From NCBI RefSeq assembly GCF_000485595.1, contig NW_014577159.1, forward strand, positions 567,597-597,587: DNA of 29,991 nucleotides, in the 5' to 3' direction. The position numbers were made by a program, and so were the translations under genes. Positions 1 to 10,773 of the stretch are shown here, piece by piece. This DNA is from Priapulus caudatus. Taxonomy: Eukaryota > Priapulida > Priapulimorpha > Priapulimorphida > Priapulidae. Under the pieces are notes generated by a model. The model saw only the letters and a program-made list of their open reading frames with translations, ran no database searches and was not told where the DNA came from. How positions within the stretch are numbered: position 1 is the first letter of the stretch; the number at the start of each line of letters is the position of its first letter.

Positions 1-19
1 TTAAAAATGAAAGCCTGCT

Positions 20-98
20 AACCCTAACCCTAATTCTAACCCTAACCCTAATCCTAACCCTAACCCTAACCCTAATCCTAACCCTAACACTACTTAGA
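20..98. repeat. Interstitial telomere-like repeat, copy 1
   Basis: About a dozen CCCTAA units, some degenerate (ATTCTAA, ATCCTAA), run in C-rich orientation. Related tracts recur at 7660-7732 and 15484-15556, next to the same flanking sequence. Unique sequence lies to the left (1-19), so this is not the physical end of a chromosome within the window. The 3' flank (AT-rich, TTAGAATTTAATTT) is shared by all three tracts. Confidence 0.85.
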
Positions 99-125
99 AT
101 TTAATTTAAAAAATTAACTATAATT

Positions 126-173
126 GTATCAACCAATGGGAGTTGGGAGGTATGCAGGCCCTAGCTGCGAGTC
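126..173. repeat. Right inverted-repeat arm of telomere-repeat element, copy 1
   Basis: This arm contains GGGAGGTATGCAGGCCC and ends at GCGAGTC, followed at once by (TG)n and (GTGC)n. It matches the right arms at 7771-7822 and 15594-15641 and is the reverse complement of the left arms at 7556-7603 and 15382-15429. Its own left partner is not in the window. Confidence 0.75.
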
Positions 174-175
174 TG

Positions 176-207
<32 letters not shown>

Positions 208-895
208 TGCTACCGAAACACAACTTTAATCAGCACAACAATGTCACCAATGAACATTGTTGCTGTCACTAGATAGGAAGATTATGCTGGTACAAAAATG
301 CATATCCTAACAGTGTTTAGGTATGGCGATTCTGCGTACAAAGTCGTTTAACTAGGGCAGCACTAAGCCAACAGCTCCAGTGCCGTGGGATAACGCAAAT
401 TGCAAGCATGCGATTACCGAGTCACTCTTTATTTGTTCACTTCTTCACATGTTTCATATGCACAAGCCTTAATTTAATCAGTCAACACGTGATTATTTAT
501 GACTATTGCTGAGATACTTACGTGTATTTTTTATTTCCGTAATAACTGCCACAGCTCAGTACTACTGCACCAAATACAATCTTTTTCCAGTGCTTCTTTG
601 GAAAACCAATAACGGAGGCTGCCATATTTCCTTTCGTGTATTCGGTAAATCACGATTCACGGTATATGTATCTATATAAAATAACTAAAAGAAACATTAA
701 AATGATTATTTAGTATTGTTTGATATCTCAAGAAACACAAGAAAAGCATGACAATTACGTGAATCTTACTATCAATGATTATATCATCATTAGATGTTTC
801 GGTGTTTGGTAAACGTCATAATTTCCTGTCAACGCAAGCAACATGTCAGCGTCCATTACCTATTTTGTTTTGAAGCAAATCACATATTTATAAAA
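174..895. other. 5' region upstream of transporter exon 1, copy 1
   Basis: AT-rich DNA starting with a short TG/GTGC microsatellite. It is repeated with many small indels at 7823-8555 and 15642-16371. I see no coding exon. Because it ends at the transporter start codon it probably holds the promoter and 5' UTR, but no TATA box or other element can be placed confidently. The open frame upstream of 896 (from 794) has no family similarity. Confidence 0.5.
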
Positions 896-1018
896 ATGAC
901 AGCACCTGCGTCTGCAGTAGGAGAGCAGGGCTCAAGTAGCACCGTAAAAATAATTGCCAACTTATTTATTTCGTTCATAGGAGCAGGAATCCTTGGTCTA
1001 CCATATGCTTTCAAAGAG
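896..1018 (+). CDS. Exon 1 of AVT3/SLC36-type amino-acid transporter (intact copy)
   Basis: This exon encodes the first 41 residues of a transporter of the amino acid/auxin permease superfamily (Aa_trans). These proteins move neutral amino acids across vacuolar, lysosomal or plasma membranes. After a short polar N-terminus, residues 17-39 form transmembrane helix 1 with FIGAGILGLPYAFK, which matches the helix-1 signature GxGxLxLPxAFK of vacuolar AVT3 and animal SLC36 proteins. The ATG at 896 has A at -3 (AAAAATGA). I chose it because the upstream in-frame extension from 794 shows no similarity and the family N-terminus is short. The exon ends in phase 0 at AAAGAG followed by donor GTATAG, which fits exon 2 at 23632 (SGVLEGVL). 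The gap to that exon is 22.6 kb and contains two more copies of this exon, so the link from this copy may not be the real one. It is the only copy with an open frame and a GT donor. Confidence 0.8.
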
Positions 1019-1115
1019 GTATAGCTAGTATAGTCTAGAGTCTAGACTATAGTCTATAGACCCCTTGCAGTCACATCCCGTTTTTACCAAGTGCTCGGAT
1101 GCGCCGCCATGTTGG
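1019..1115. repeat. Imperfect inverted-repeat arm with core CTATAGACCCCTTGCA, copy 1
   Basis: The core CTATAGACCCCTTGCA and a downstream GCCGCCATGTTGG match, as reverse complement, the sequence at about 11983-12060 (and 19805-19885 in the third copy). The same arm stands directly after the exon-1 copies at about 8690 and 16500. It resembles the end of a short DNA transposon. The partner arm is missing for this copy because the sequence passes into AGK after the CA repeat. Confidence 0.5.
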
Positions 1116-1157
1116 AAGCATAGTATGATAGTAAACAAGCGGAATGGAGGCATCTCT

Positions 1158-1210
1158 CACACACACACGCACACGCACACGCGCGCGCACACACTCACAC
1201 GCACACACAG
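1158..1210. repeat. CA microsatellite, junction between repeat unit and AGK
   Basis: A (CA)n/(CG)n tract. In the two sister copies (8814-8898 and 16635-16728) the CA tract leads into sequence preceding the poly(G). Here it leads within a few bases into the 5' splice site of an AGK exon, so the rearrangement breakpoint lies in this microsatellite. Confidence 0.8.
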
Positions 1211-1219
1211 GATGCGTAC

Positions 1220-3767
1220 CTCAATGTGGATGACGTCGAACGCTCGCCGCTGGTCCCGGATTGCAGCCATCATCGCCTCGCCGATGAACTGAACGTTGGT
1301 GAGCTGACTTCCGAACAGCCTGCGCGCTATCGTGTTTGTCTTCCCGATCGGCGCAATGCCTATCGCGAGCTTAGCGATGCGCTCCTGGTCCGGTCGCCTC
1401 AACAGACCCGTCACTGCCTGCAGCGAAACAGACGACATCACGAGTGAATCTAACTGGGTTAATTGTTACTCAAGCGTGAAAATTGAAAATTGAAATTTTC
1501 AATTATTCACGGTTGAGTAACAATTAACCCAGTTAGATCTATTAGTCTACCAACGGAATGAACATATTTAATGAAAGACTAGTGAAGACTGGAGTCGGGG
1601 ACTGTGTCTCAAATACGATCACTAATGGTCAACGATCACGAGATTGACGTCCAGAAGACTGGAGTCTTTGGGGACTGTGAACTCCAAATTGACGATACAT
1701 AATGGTCGCAACAATCCCGAAGATAGTCGTCAGAAGACTGGAGTCTTAGTGGGACTGTGACTCCAAAGACGATCACAATGTCCCAAGGATCACGAGATGA
1801 CATCTAAAGACGATCGCGCAGACTTAAAGCGAGGGACTGCTGACTCAAATGACGATCACAATGTCAATGCATTCACGAGATGATGTCAGAAGGAATGAGA
1901 GTTCTTGGGCGACGGTGACTCAAATGATGATCACATGTCAACGAGTTACGCAGATGACGTTAAAACAGCACGAGCGCGAGACTTAAAACCGGTGTGACTG
2001 TGCTCTCCAAATGTATGATCACAATGGTCACACGATTACGAAGATGACGTTACTAAACAGACGATCAGCCGAGACTTAAAAATCGGTGTGACTGTGCTCT
2101 CAAAATGGCTGTTCCTGTTGTAGTAGGCAGTTTCCTATCAACACGGGTGGCACCACACCTGCACCGTGGCACCACAGCGCACGCTGGCACCACAGCGCAC
2201 CGGTGCACCACAGCGGCACGGTGGCCACCATCAGCGCACGGTGGCCACCACAGGCGCACCGGTGGCCACCACAGCGCACCGGTGGCACCACAGGCACGAG
2301 TGGCACACAGGCGCAGCTGGGCACCACAGCGCACGTGGCCACCACAGCCACGGTGGCCACCACAGGCACGGTTGGCACCACAGCGCCCACGGGTGGCCAA
2401 CCAACACCTGTTACGTGGCACCACAGCGCACGTGGCACCACAGCGGCACGGTGGCCACACAGCGGCACGCTGGCACCGCAGCGCACCGGCGCGGCCCAAC
2501 ACGCGCACGGCTGGCCACACATGCGCACGCGGCACACAGCGCACGGCGCACCACAGCGACGGCCGCCACCGACAGCGCACGGCCGCACCACAGCGAACCG
2601 GTGGACCGCCAGCGCCACGGTGGCCACCACAGCGCACGGTGCACCACAGCGCACGTGGCCACCACAGCCGCACAGCGGGCACCAACTGTACGGTTGGACC
2701 ACAGCGCACGCGTGGCACCACAGCCGCACGGTGCACCACAGCACCGGCGGCACCACAGCGCACGGTGGCACCACACTGCAACGTTGCGGAACGTGGAAGC
2801 CATACGAACCTCGCTGAGGGCGCCGTCGCCGCCGGCGATGATAATCGCATCCGTATCGTCGACAACCTCCATCAGCGCCTTCAGTTGACTGTCGTGCTCC
2901 GTCTGTAAATACGAAAGGGCTCCGTGAATACTGTGATCACGGGAAGCCTTGGCGATGCGACGTTTAGAGATTTAGAGTTTTAGAGATTTGGAGTTTTAGA
3001 GATTTAGAGTTTTAGAGATTTGGAGTTTTAGAGATTTAGAGACGAGAGATTTAGAATTTTAGAGATTAGAGATGCAAAGAAGCGTATCATAACCTATACT
3101 TCGGTTATTGTTCCGTAAATGTATTTTTTCATAGTATAGGAATATCAGGATTTAATACGAAATGGTATATTCTATTCATATGAGCGATCGCTCATTATGG
3201 ACTATTCAGATACTGAAATCTACTCTAGATTTTAAAAAGATTTTTAAGTAAGCTGGGTTACTTACTTTGACTATTGATACTTGAATTCCAGCTAAATGCA
3301 GTAGTGGTGCTCCAAATTTCTCAAATAGTTGTCTACCAGTTCTGAAAAAAAATTGTTATTACACATGATTACTCAGAAAGATAATAATGGGTGAAACTAA
3401 GATTATTGTAACGTTCTTCTCCTTCATTAGTTATATAACCATTAAATGTAGAGGGTATTTCAGACATTAAAAATACATTTACGGTCGCATTTCATCGATG
3501 TACATACCCATCCTGTGCAGCAGGGTTAAGTAGGACTGTTATGTGTCGGGGTTTCTGTGATGCCAACAGAGGCTGTGCACCATATGCCTGAAAAATATAA
3601 TAACAATAATATCACGACTGCAGCTGGTGAGCATATTCAATTTCGATCGGAAAGAATTTAATCAGTTAGATTTAGTTTTAATGGAATACCATGCGAATAC
3701 AATGTCTGTTTGAGACTTGTCACTCACTCTAGCCTCTTCGGAGTATTTCCTCTTTAGCTCATTCTCC
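1220..3767 (-). CDS. AGK: Acylglycerol kinase (AGK), five internal exons, both ends missing
   Basis: AGK is a mitochondrial lipid kinase that phosphorylates mono- and diacylglycerol; in animals it is also a TIM22 translocase subunit. The exons, in coding order on the - strand, are 3767-3728, 3587-3508, 3341-3266, 2902-2810 and 1417-1220. All have AG acceptors and GT donors, and the phases agree across every junction (487 bp, about 162 residues). Exon 2 carries TVLLNPAAQDG and exon 3 GRQLFEKFGAPLLHLAG, both like the start of the diacylglycerol-kinase catalytic domain. Exon 4 carries the nucleotide-binding signature IIIAGGDGALSE. Exon 5 carries AVTGLLRR and IAPIGKTNTIA, the equivalent of the kinase PLG motif. 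Animal AGK is about 420 residues, so the N-terminal membrane segment and the C-terminal half are absent. The 5' exons should lie above 3768 but I could not recognise them. The 3' exons should lie below 1220, where the sequence changes to the repeat unit. No indels break these exons. Confidence 0.87.
1448..1538. repeat. 91-bp foldback hairpin (MITE-like) in AGK intron
   Basis: Left and right halves are near-perfect reverse complements, starting ATCTAACTGGGTTAATTG and ending CAATTAACCCAGTTAGAT, with almost no loop. It begins about 30 bp upstream (transcript sense) of the acceptor of the 1220-1417 AGK exon, so it would fold next to the branch-point region. Flanking duplications are not clear. 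Confidence 0.85.
1580..2104. repeat. Degenerate satellite, about 75-85 bp period, in AGK intron
   Basis: Roughly six to seven units share the landmarks AGACTGGAGTC or AGACTTAAA, GGGACTGTGACTC, ACGATCACAATGG and CACGAGATGACGT. The units differ by many small indels. This looks like a true ageing satellite or one distorted by read errors. Confidence 0.75.
2145..2795. repeat. GC-rich minisatellite (GTGGCACCACAGCGCAC type) in AGK intron
   Basis: About 40 imperfect units of 12-18 bp are built from CACCACAGCGCAC and GGTGGCCACCACAG, giving a strongly strand-asymmetric, GC-rich block. It produces long open frames in several frames on both strands (Thr/His/Pro-rich or Cys/Val/Ala-rich). I regard these as artefacts of the repeat, because the frames overlap each other and end at the block edges. 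Confidence 0.85.
2960..3072. repeat. AT-rich minisatellite GAGATTTAGAGTTTTA in AGK intron
   Basis: Tandem units of about 12 and 24 bp alternate GAGATTTAGAGTTTTA and GAGATTTGGAGTTTTA. It lies between the AGK exons at 2810-2902 and 3266-3341. Confidence 0.85.
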
Positions 3768-4870
3768 CTGCAAAGAATGATAAGCTGACACCATCACTCA
3801 GTATATAGAGCCTATTACATGTGACTTGTGCTCACAGATATGTATGGAACTTTCCCTATCACACTGTCACCAGAGTGCACTCATAGTTATCTTTGCATAA
3901 TTGCCAATACTTATATCAAACACAAACATAAACTCAACGTTATATTCACCATTTGTATTTATAACGTCATGTATAGTTTCTAAGAAACACCTCAATTTAC
4001 CATTAAATATGATTTTACTTAGATATGCAATAACGTGATTTAGACTAAATTTGCTACAAACCATGTGAGAAGCAAACTCAGAATAAGCAGTCCTTGATAT
4101 ACATGTCTTTATTGATGATAACATTTTAAAATGACAAGCTGTAAACAGTATACATAAAAACTGATATTTCACTCTCTATGCATACTTATGGCGAATATCT
4201 ATATGCCATTTCTATTGGACAACTTGGGAAATGTGCGCTTTTCTTGTGATCTTTACATATTGTCACTAATAGTAATAGATGGCAGTCTCTCTTCGAATTT
4301 TTTCCAAACATTTTTTAGGTTAATTGATAAATGAAAATTAAGAACCTATGCTGCCTCAACATTTATAATGGTTGAGTTGAGCCTATTAGCTGCAAAACTG
4401 CAATAAGCTGTCTTTCAACAGCAGATAATATTGCATACATTGACTATATATTTGCCAAAGATTTGCTTATTGTGGATTCTCCAAACATTCTTGTATCAGT
4501 GTGCATAAACAAAACCAAACCGTGAACTTTGAACTGATGTCACAACATAGCATGCATTATCTTCCACGCGAACATAGTGACGAAAATTCATTCTCGAACA
4601 ATTTAAACACCATTCAAATCTGTAAGACATGCATGCCGACTGAATAAATGACTACAATCTTATCTCTGAACCATGAAAATAAATTGCCCACATCGCTTCA
4701 CCAAAACTGACACACGACCAATCCGATTAGTACAAAATATCCCAGTATCCCTAATATATCAATAGTACTTATCACCTCACACTAAATCAGTATCCTATAT
4801 ATATCAGTCTTATATCAGTCTTATATTATATATCCCCCACTTCACTCGAAGCTCAACGCTAATAAATCAT
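3768..4870. other. AT-rich stretch without recognisable gene
   Basis: The missing 5' exons of AGK would be expected here (the gene runs right to left). I found no exon with AGK similarity and no other convincing coding segment. A 101-codon open frame at 3867-4172 (-) has no domain, no repeat support and ordinary AT-rich composition, so I do not call it. Confidence 0.5.
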
Positions 4871-4872
4871 CG

Positions 4873-4987
4873 AGTTCAATACCGCACGTCAGTGACAGCA
4901 CGACTGATGAGTGTAGTGTCATAATCCGAGAAGGAGAAGACGACCTCATCGCATCTTCGCCTCATCGCTATATGAACGCGAGCTGAG
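4873..4987. repeat. Partial duplicate of the MBTPS2 3' end
   Basis: GAGTTCAATACCGCAC, GTGTAGTG and ATGAACGCGAGCTG occur here in the same order and spacing as at about 4991-5100 (GAGTTCAACACTGCAC, GTGTAGTG, GTGAACGCGAGCTG). It is a diverged tandem duplication of about 115 bp covering the stop-codon region of MBTPS2, without the coding sequence upstream. Confidence 0.65.
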
Positions 4988-5030
4988 CTTGAGTTCAACA
5001 CTGCACAGCAGTCACCCCACGACACGTCGC

Positions 5031-6696
5031 GTCTAGTGTAGTGACCCGAGAAGAAGAAGACCGAGCGAGACTTCCATCGCTACGTGAACGCGAGCTGCCA
5101 CACGGCCGCCGCGGCGATGTTTCCGACGAGCAGTATCGTGCCTGGAGCGGACGGATCGTCGTGTAACAAGCCGCTTTGCAGCCGCGGCGCGCGGGTACCG
5201 GCCGAACGCCATCTCGACGAGCGCCTCGACAATCCACTGTCCGTCGAGAGCGTAGCAGGGCACGACGTTGAGGCACAGCGAGCGCTCCCGACAGCGGATC
5301 AGGTACTTGACAGAGCGTCTCGAACACCGTGCGGGAACGCGGACGGCGACAAGCCAGGTGTCCGTGGCGCACGGGCCCACAAACAGCCTCAGTCGCTCAC
5401 GTGCTTCTCACCCGATTAGAGCAGCTCGACGCGGGTGCGCCGCCGCGAAGACGGACGGGTCGTGCTGCTGCGCGCTACGCCTCTCCTTCTCGCACTCGTG
5501 CGCGACCGATGCTCGAGCTAGTCGCGTCGCGTTGCGAGCGACGGTGTACGCTAGCAGACGACGTCCCGCGCCACCGTAGCAGTCGACGCGTTGCGGCATG
5601 ATGACAGGTGGCGAGAGCCGCGCGCGGCCGAGAGGGCACCGCGTGCGCCGGACCGCCGCCGCTCGCCGCCGCAGCGTCGTCGTCGCGTCGTCTCTGTAGA
5701 GGAAGCACAGGCTTGCTCGCCATGCTGCTGTTGCGGGCCAGCACTCGACGGCCGCCGGCTGCGTTCGTCGTACGCCGAAGGCGGCGCTGTCCAGCGAGGT
5801 GGCGCGCTACAGCCGCGGAGGCGCGCAGTTAACCCGCGGCTCGGCGCGCGCACGTTCGCGGTCGCGCACGCAGCCGTTCACGAGCGCGATTCGTACGGGC
5901 AGCGTGATGTATCGGCGATCGCCGGCAAGCCGGCTCGACGCCGCCGGCGGCCACCTACGGGCGGACGGCGTCCGAACGGCGTCACGCGACCGCGAGTCGC
6001 CCGTCTGCGTACAGCGGCCGCAGCCAGCACGGGGCATGCCGAGCAGCAGCAGCATCGCCACGGCGACTCGATGCGACGTTGTGCCAGGACGCCGTCCGCA
6101 GTAGATGCGGAGGCAGCGCGCGGGCTGCCGAGCGCAGGCAGGTGCCGTGTTCGAGTCGACGATGCGCCCGGGTAGATGAGGGAAGAGGAAGGACGCCGAA
6201 GCCAGTGATAGCGGACGTCGTCGTCGCCGCGGGCGACGAGGCGTGCCCGAGCTCGTGCGCACCGCGCAGACGAGCCAGCGTGGCAGGTAGTACGCGAGCT
6301 GATGATGGGGAGGTTGACGCGGCGATCACCGGCTGCAGCACGGTGCGCGTTGCCGCCGCGACGCGCGTCCCCGCGCCCGGCAGCCACCGCGTTTTTCAGC
6401 GTCATCGCCGAGTGAGCGTCACGGAGGCGAACATGAGGCCGACGATACAGGCCGCGCCGCGCTGAACCACAGCTGCGGAAGCGCGGCTCTGCGCGCTTGC
6501 CGCGCGCATCAGGCGGTCATCAGCGCCTCGCGATTGTACAGCGGACCTGGCAGACGTGGCGGTGACGAGGCGGTGCGCTGCATCGCGGCGCAGGTACGGT
6601 GCGGGCCAGGTATGTCTTGAAATAGACGTCGGAGGAGAGTAGACGCGGTCGGCCCAGAAGCCCAGATGAGCAGGGCGCGGCGTCAGTCTGGAGCAT
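5031..6696 (-). pseudogene. MBTPS2: Site-2 protease MBTPS2, full length but frame-broken
   Basis: MBTPS2 is the Golgi intramembrane zinc metalloprotease that releases SREBP and ATF6 fragments after site-1 cleavage. Reading leftwards from ATG at 6696, fragments in different frames match S2P along its whole length: the first membrane helix, the zinc motif HELGH (6257-6243), NGFGV, a TASWHN remnant of the CAGxWHN motif, then the C-terminal VKYLI and LNVVPCYALDGQW with the third zinc ligand in LDG (5248-5240), and an end like the animal C-terminus with stop TAG at 5031. At about 1,666 bp it fits the roughly 520-residue animal protein. There is no visible intron, unlike vertebrate MBTPS2. Frames shift repeatedly, but the sister copy at 13902-14542 is open over the same region and the surrounding non-coding DNA carries the same kind of indels. 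Sequencing error is therefore at least as likely as true decay, and this may be the real gene. Confidence 0.85.
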
Positions 6697-7430
6697 CGGC
6701 GGCGGCGGAAAATTGCGAGAAAACGCACGACCGACGACGACAACTTCCATGTTTACTGGGTTTTGCCAAGAGTGCGACACGGAGCGGCGTGTCCCTGTTT
6801 ACGCAAGGCTCGACGCTGTGCTCTTATCGCCCGCCGCGCTCTTGCGTAGCGCTGCCATATCATTTCTGCATGGGTCTGTTTGTGTGGTGAACGTGCGCCG
6901 AATGTATTGTCATGAGTCTGCAAAGCCCATGGAAGAAAATTGTTACACTTCGGCAGGGGCACATTTGAAGATGCTGGATTCTAGATGATCTAGCCATGCG
7001 TAAACTATAATGATGTTGGCAAGTTTACTCCACTTGTACGAGGGCAAACGCTGACCTAAAATTAAGATCAATCCATTCATGTATGTCAATCTGCGGATTT
7101 GCCATAACTACTATGCTTCGCACAAATGTAAAAAGGGCATAAATGAAGATTAAATATTTTTACCAATACAGATAAGATACAACTTTGGTAATATCATTTT
7201 AGAAGGCGAGGACTTCCTATATTACATCCTTATTGCTGTGCATGCCTAAGTGCATGCAGACATACCTCAAACTACAATAAAGTACAGTCAGTCTATATTT
7301 TTAATTCAGCAAGTTCAGCCAGGTTTGCCACATATTGCGCAATTATAGTTGGTATAATTGTGATAAATACATTGCCACATCTACAAGCATGCTACCATTT
7401 TTTATAGGTGTTAATGGGGAGACCTGTGCC
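6697..7430. other. MBTPS2 5' flank, copy 1
   Basis: The first 200 bp are moderately GC-rich and the rest is AT-rich. All of it is repeated at 14543-15290 with small indels. It should contain the MBTPS2 promoter and, beyond it, shared upstream DNA with the divergent transporter gene. I see no further coding exon, CpG-box motif or RNA gene that I could defend. Confidence 0.5.
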
Positions 7431-7489
7431 ATATGTCTTTCAATTGCCTATGCCAAATAAGTACTAAATGTGTGTCTGGTGTAGTGGGT

Positions 7490-7555
7490 GTGTGTGTGTG
7501 TGTGTGCTGTGTGTGTGTGGTGTGTGTGTGTGTGTGTTGTTGTGTGTCGTGTTGT
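7490..7555. repeat. TG microsatellite, copy 2
   Basis: An interrupted (TG)n directly abutting the left arm of the telomere-repeat element. The sister tract at 15298-15381 is longer and purer. Confidence 0.9.
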
Positions 7556-7822
7556 GACTCGCAGCGTAGGGCCTGTTACCTCCCATCCATTGTTGATACA
7601 AATCACGCTGTCCTGAAACTCCTGTTTTAATAATTCATTTTTTATGGGGCATTGATACCCTTACCCTAACCTATTCTAACCTAACCCTATCTAACCCTAA
7701 CCCTAAACCCTAATCCTAACCCTAACCACTAGACTTAGAATTTAATTTTAAATAATTAACTATAATGACTGTATCAACCAATGGTGAGTTGGGAGCGTAT
7801 GCAGCGCCCTAGCTGCGAGTTC
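7556..7822. mobile_element. Inverted-repeat element carrying telomeric repeats, copy 2
   Basis: A left arm (7556-7603, starting GACTCGCAG) and a right arm (7771-7822, ending GCGAGTTC) are imperfect reverse complements about 50 bp long. Between them are about 60 bp of AT-rich DNA, CCCTAA repeats (7660-7732) and a second AT-rich spacer. Both outer ends abut TG-type microsatellite, suggesting insertion into (TG)n. There is no coding capacity, so if mobile it would be non-autonomous. It is a noisier version of 15382-15641. Confidence 0.65.
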
Positions 7823-8555
7823 TGTGTGTGTGTGTTGTGCGGTCAGTGTCGCCGTCGTGGTGCGTGGCTACCGAAACACAAACTTTAATCAGGCCACAAT
7901 GTCCACCATGAACATTGTGCTGTCACTAGACAGAAAGATGTATGACTGGCTACAAAATGCATATCCTAACAGTGTTTAGGTATGCCGATTCTGCGCTACA
8001 AGTCGTTTAACTAGGCGCACTAAAGGCAACGCTCCGCTCGTGGATAAGCAAATTGCTAAGCATCTGCGATTACGGAGTCACTCTTTATTCTGTTCACTTC
8101 TTCACATGTTTCATATAGCACAGCCTTAATTTAAATCAGTCCACACGTGATTATTTTGCATATTGCTGATGATACTTACGCTGTATTTTTTTATGTCGTA
8201 ATAAACAATGCACAGCGCCAGTATACTGCAACCAATCAATTCTTTTTCCAGTGCTTCTTGCGAAAACAATACGGGAGGTGCATATGTCCCTGCGTTTCGG
8301 CTAATCAACGATTTCACGTACTATTGTATCTATATAAAATAACTAAAAGAACATTAAAATGACTTATTTAGTATTGTTTGATATCTCAAGAAACACAAAG
8401 AACGCATGACAATTACCCGTTGATCTTACTATCAATGATTAATATCAATCATTAGATGTTTCGGTGTTGGGTAACGTTCATAATTCCTGTCAACGCAAGC
8501 AAACATGTCAGCGTCCTTACCTATTTTGTTTTGAAGCAAATCACATATTTATAAA
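7823..8555. other. Upstream region of exon-1 copy 2
   Basis: This is the counterpart of 174-895, differing mainly by single-base insertions and deletions. No gene is seen. Confidence 0.55.
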
Positions 8556-8686
8556 ATGACAGGCACCTGCGTCTGCCATTAGGAGAGCAGGGCCTCAAGT
8601 AGCCACCCGGGTAAAATAATTGCCAAACTATTTATTTCGTTCATAAGAGCAGGAATCGCCTTGGTCTACCATATGGTTTCAAAGAG
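8556..8686 (+). pseudogene. Transporter exon 1, damaged copy 2
   Basis: Clearly the same exon as 896-1018, from ATGACAG to TTTCAAAGAG, but 131 bp instead of 123, with several single-base insertions that break the helix-1 frame. The base after GAG is C (GAGCTTAGC), so the GT donor of the intact copy is absent here, as it also is at 16498. Lost frame could be read error. A donor change shared by two copies is less easily explained that way. Confidence 0.75.
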
Positions 8687-8689
8687 CTT

Positions 8690-8790
8690 AGCTAGTAATA
8701 GTCAAAGTCTGGACTATGACCCCTTGCAGTCACATCCCGTTTACCAAGTGCTCGTATGCGCCGCATGTTGAAAGCATAGTTATGATGAGT
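8690..8790. repeat. Left inverted-repeat arm (CCCCTTGCA core), copy 2
   Basis: Contains GACCCCTTGCAGTCACATC and GCGCCGCATGTTG, which match the reverse complement of about 11983-12060. The two arms enclose the CA repeat, the poly(G) and the GA-rich DNA (about 3.3 kb). Confidence 0.5.
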
Positions 8791-8813
8791 AAAACAAGCG
8801 AATGAGCATCTCT

Positions 8814-8898
8814 CACACACACACGCACACGCACACACACACCCAACACACACACACACACACACACACCACACACACACACACACACACAACCACAC
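8814..8898. repeat. CA microsatellite, copy 2
   Basis: (CA)n with scattered CC and GC interruptions, matching 16635-16728. The cysteine/valine-rich open frame across it on the - strand is a repeat artefact. Confidence 0.95.
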
Positions 8899-9398
8899 AC
8901 CTCACATCAATGACATCACTGCCGTGTTGATTCCTTCCCGAGTTAACGCCAAGCTAGTGAGTGATACACCTGGGTGTTACTGTTGCAAGTGAGTCCTCAG
9001 TCCGGCAGATGATTGGTTTGACAATCAAAACTGTAACCTCAGCTCGTTTCACTACACGTGTTTACATATTACTTCGCACCAAAGGGCATGCGTTTTGTCC
9101 AGTTGTAAAAAAACAATATGGCTCTCATTACGCAGTTTACCAAACAGTGCCGTACTCGAAAATGTGATTGTAAATAAAAATTGTGATATTGCTGTGTTTA
9201 GATTAATGCATTGTCTATTGCATCGTAGTGTAGTGTTTCACAGACTTGTTTTAACCAGTGTTGTTTCTAGAATCTATAAAAAGTTTCGTGAACTAGTTTT
9301 ATCGTGAATTATAATTAGTACATAGACATAGTGGTGTTTCAAGACTGTTTATTTCAGTTACTTATCTGGTAGAACGTATTAATCAAGTGCGTGCGAGT
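8899..9398. other. Unique AT-rich segment before the GA/poly(G) block, copy 2
   Basis: No gene recognised. From 9118 onward it is base-for-base the same as the sister copy at 16954, whereas the part before 9118 differs by indels. Two open frames of about 70 codons (8961-9167 and 9095-9307, +) have no identifiable domain. Confidence 0.5.
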
Positions 9399-9514
9399 TG
9401 GAGGAGGAGAACGAGCAGGAGGAGAAAAGCGACAGAGAGCGAGAGAGGAGAGGAGGAGGTGAGAGGGAGGGACGAGACAGAGAGAAGAGGAGGCGAGCGG
9501 GGAGAGACAGGAGA
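9399..9514. repeat. GA-rich purine tract, left of poly(G), copy 2
   Basis: An almost pure purine strand of GAG, GAGA and GGA runs. It could form triplex DNA. It is identical to 17235-17350. Confidence 0.9.

Positions 9515-10772
<1,258 letters not shown>

Positions 10773-10773
<1 letters not shown>

Noticed and set aside
1-98. Possible chromosome end at the left edge
   Set aside because: The tract is short and degenerate, has unique DNA on its left and recurs internally inside an inverted-repeat element.
794-895. N-terminal extension of the transporter from an upstream ATG
   Set aside because: The added 34 residues resemble no family member and the reading is broken in both sister copies; ATG at 896 fits the usual short N-terminus.
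2065-2908. Several 150-270 codon open frames on both strands
   Set aside because: They are produced by the GC-rich minisatellite. Only the 93-bp AGK exon at their right end is supported by splice sites and homology.
5408-6465. Many Arg/Ala-rich open frames on both strands
   Set aside because: High GC content and frame noise over the broken MBTPS2 create them; only the fragments matching S2P are informative.
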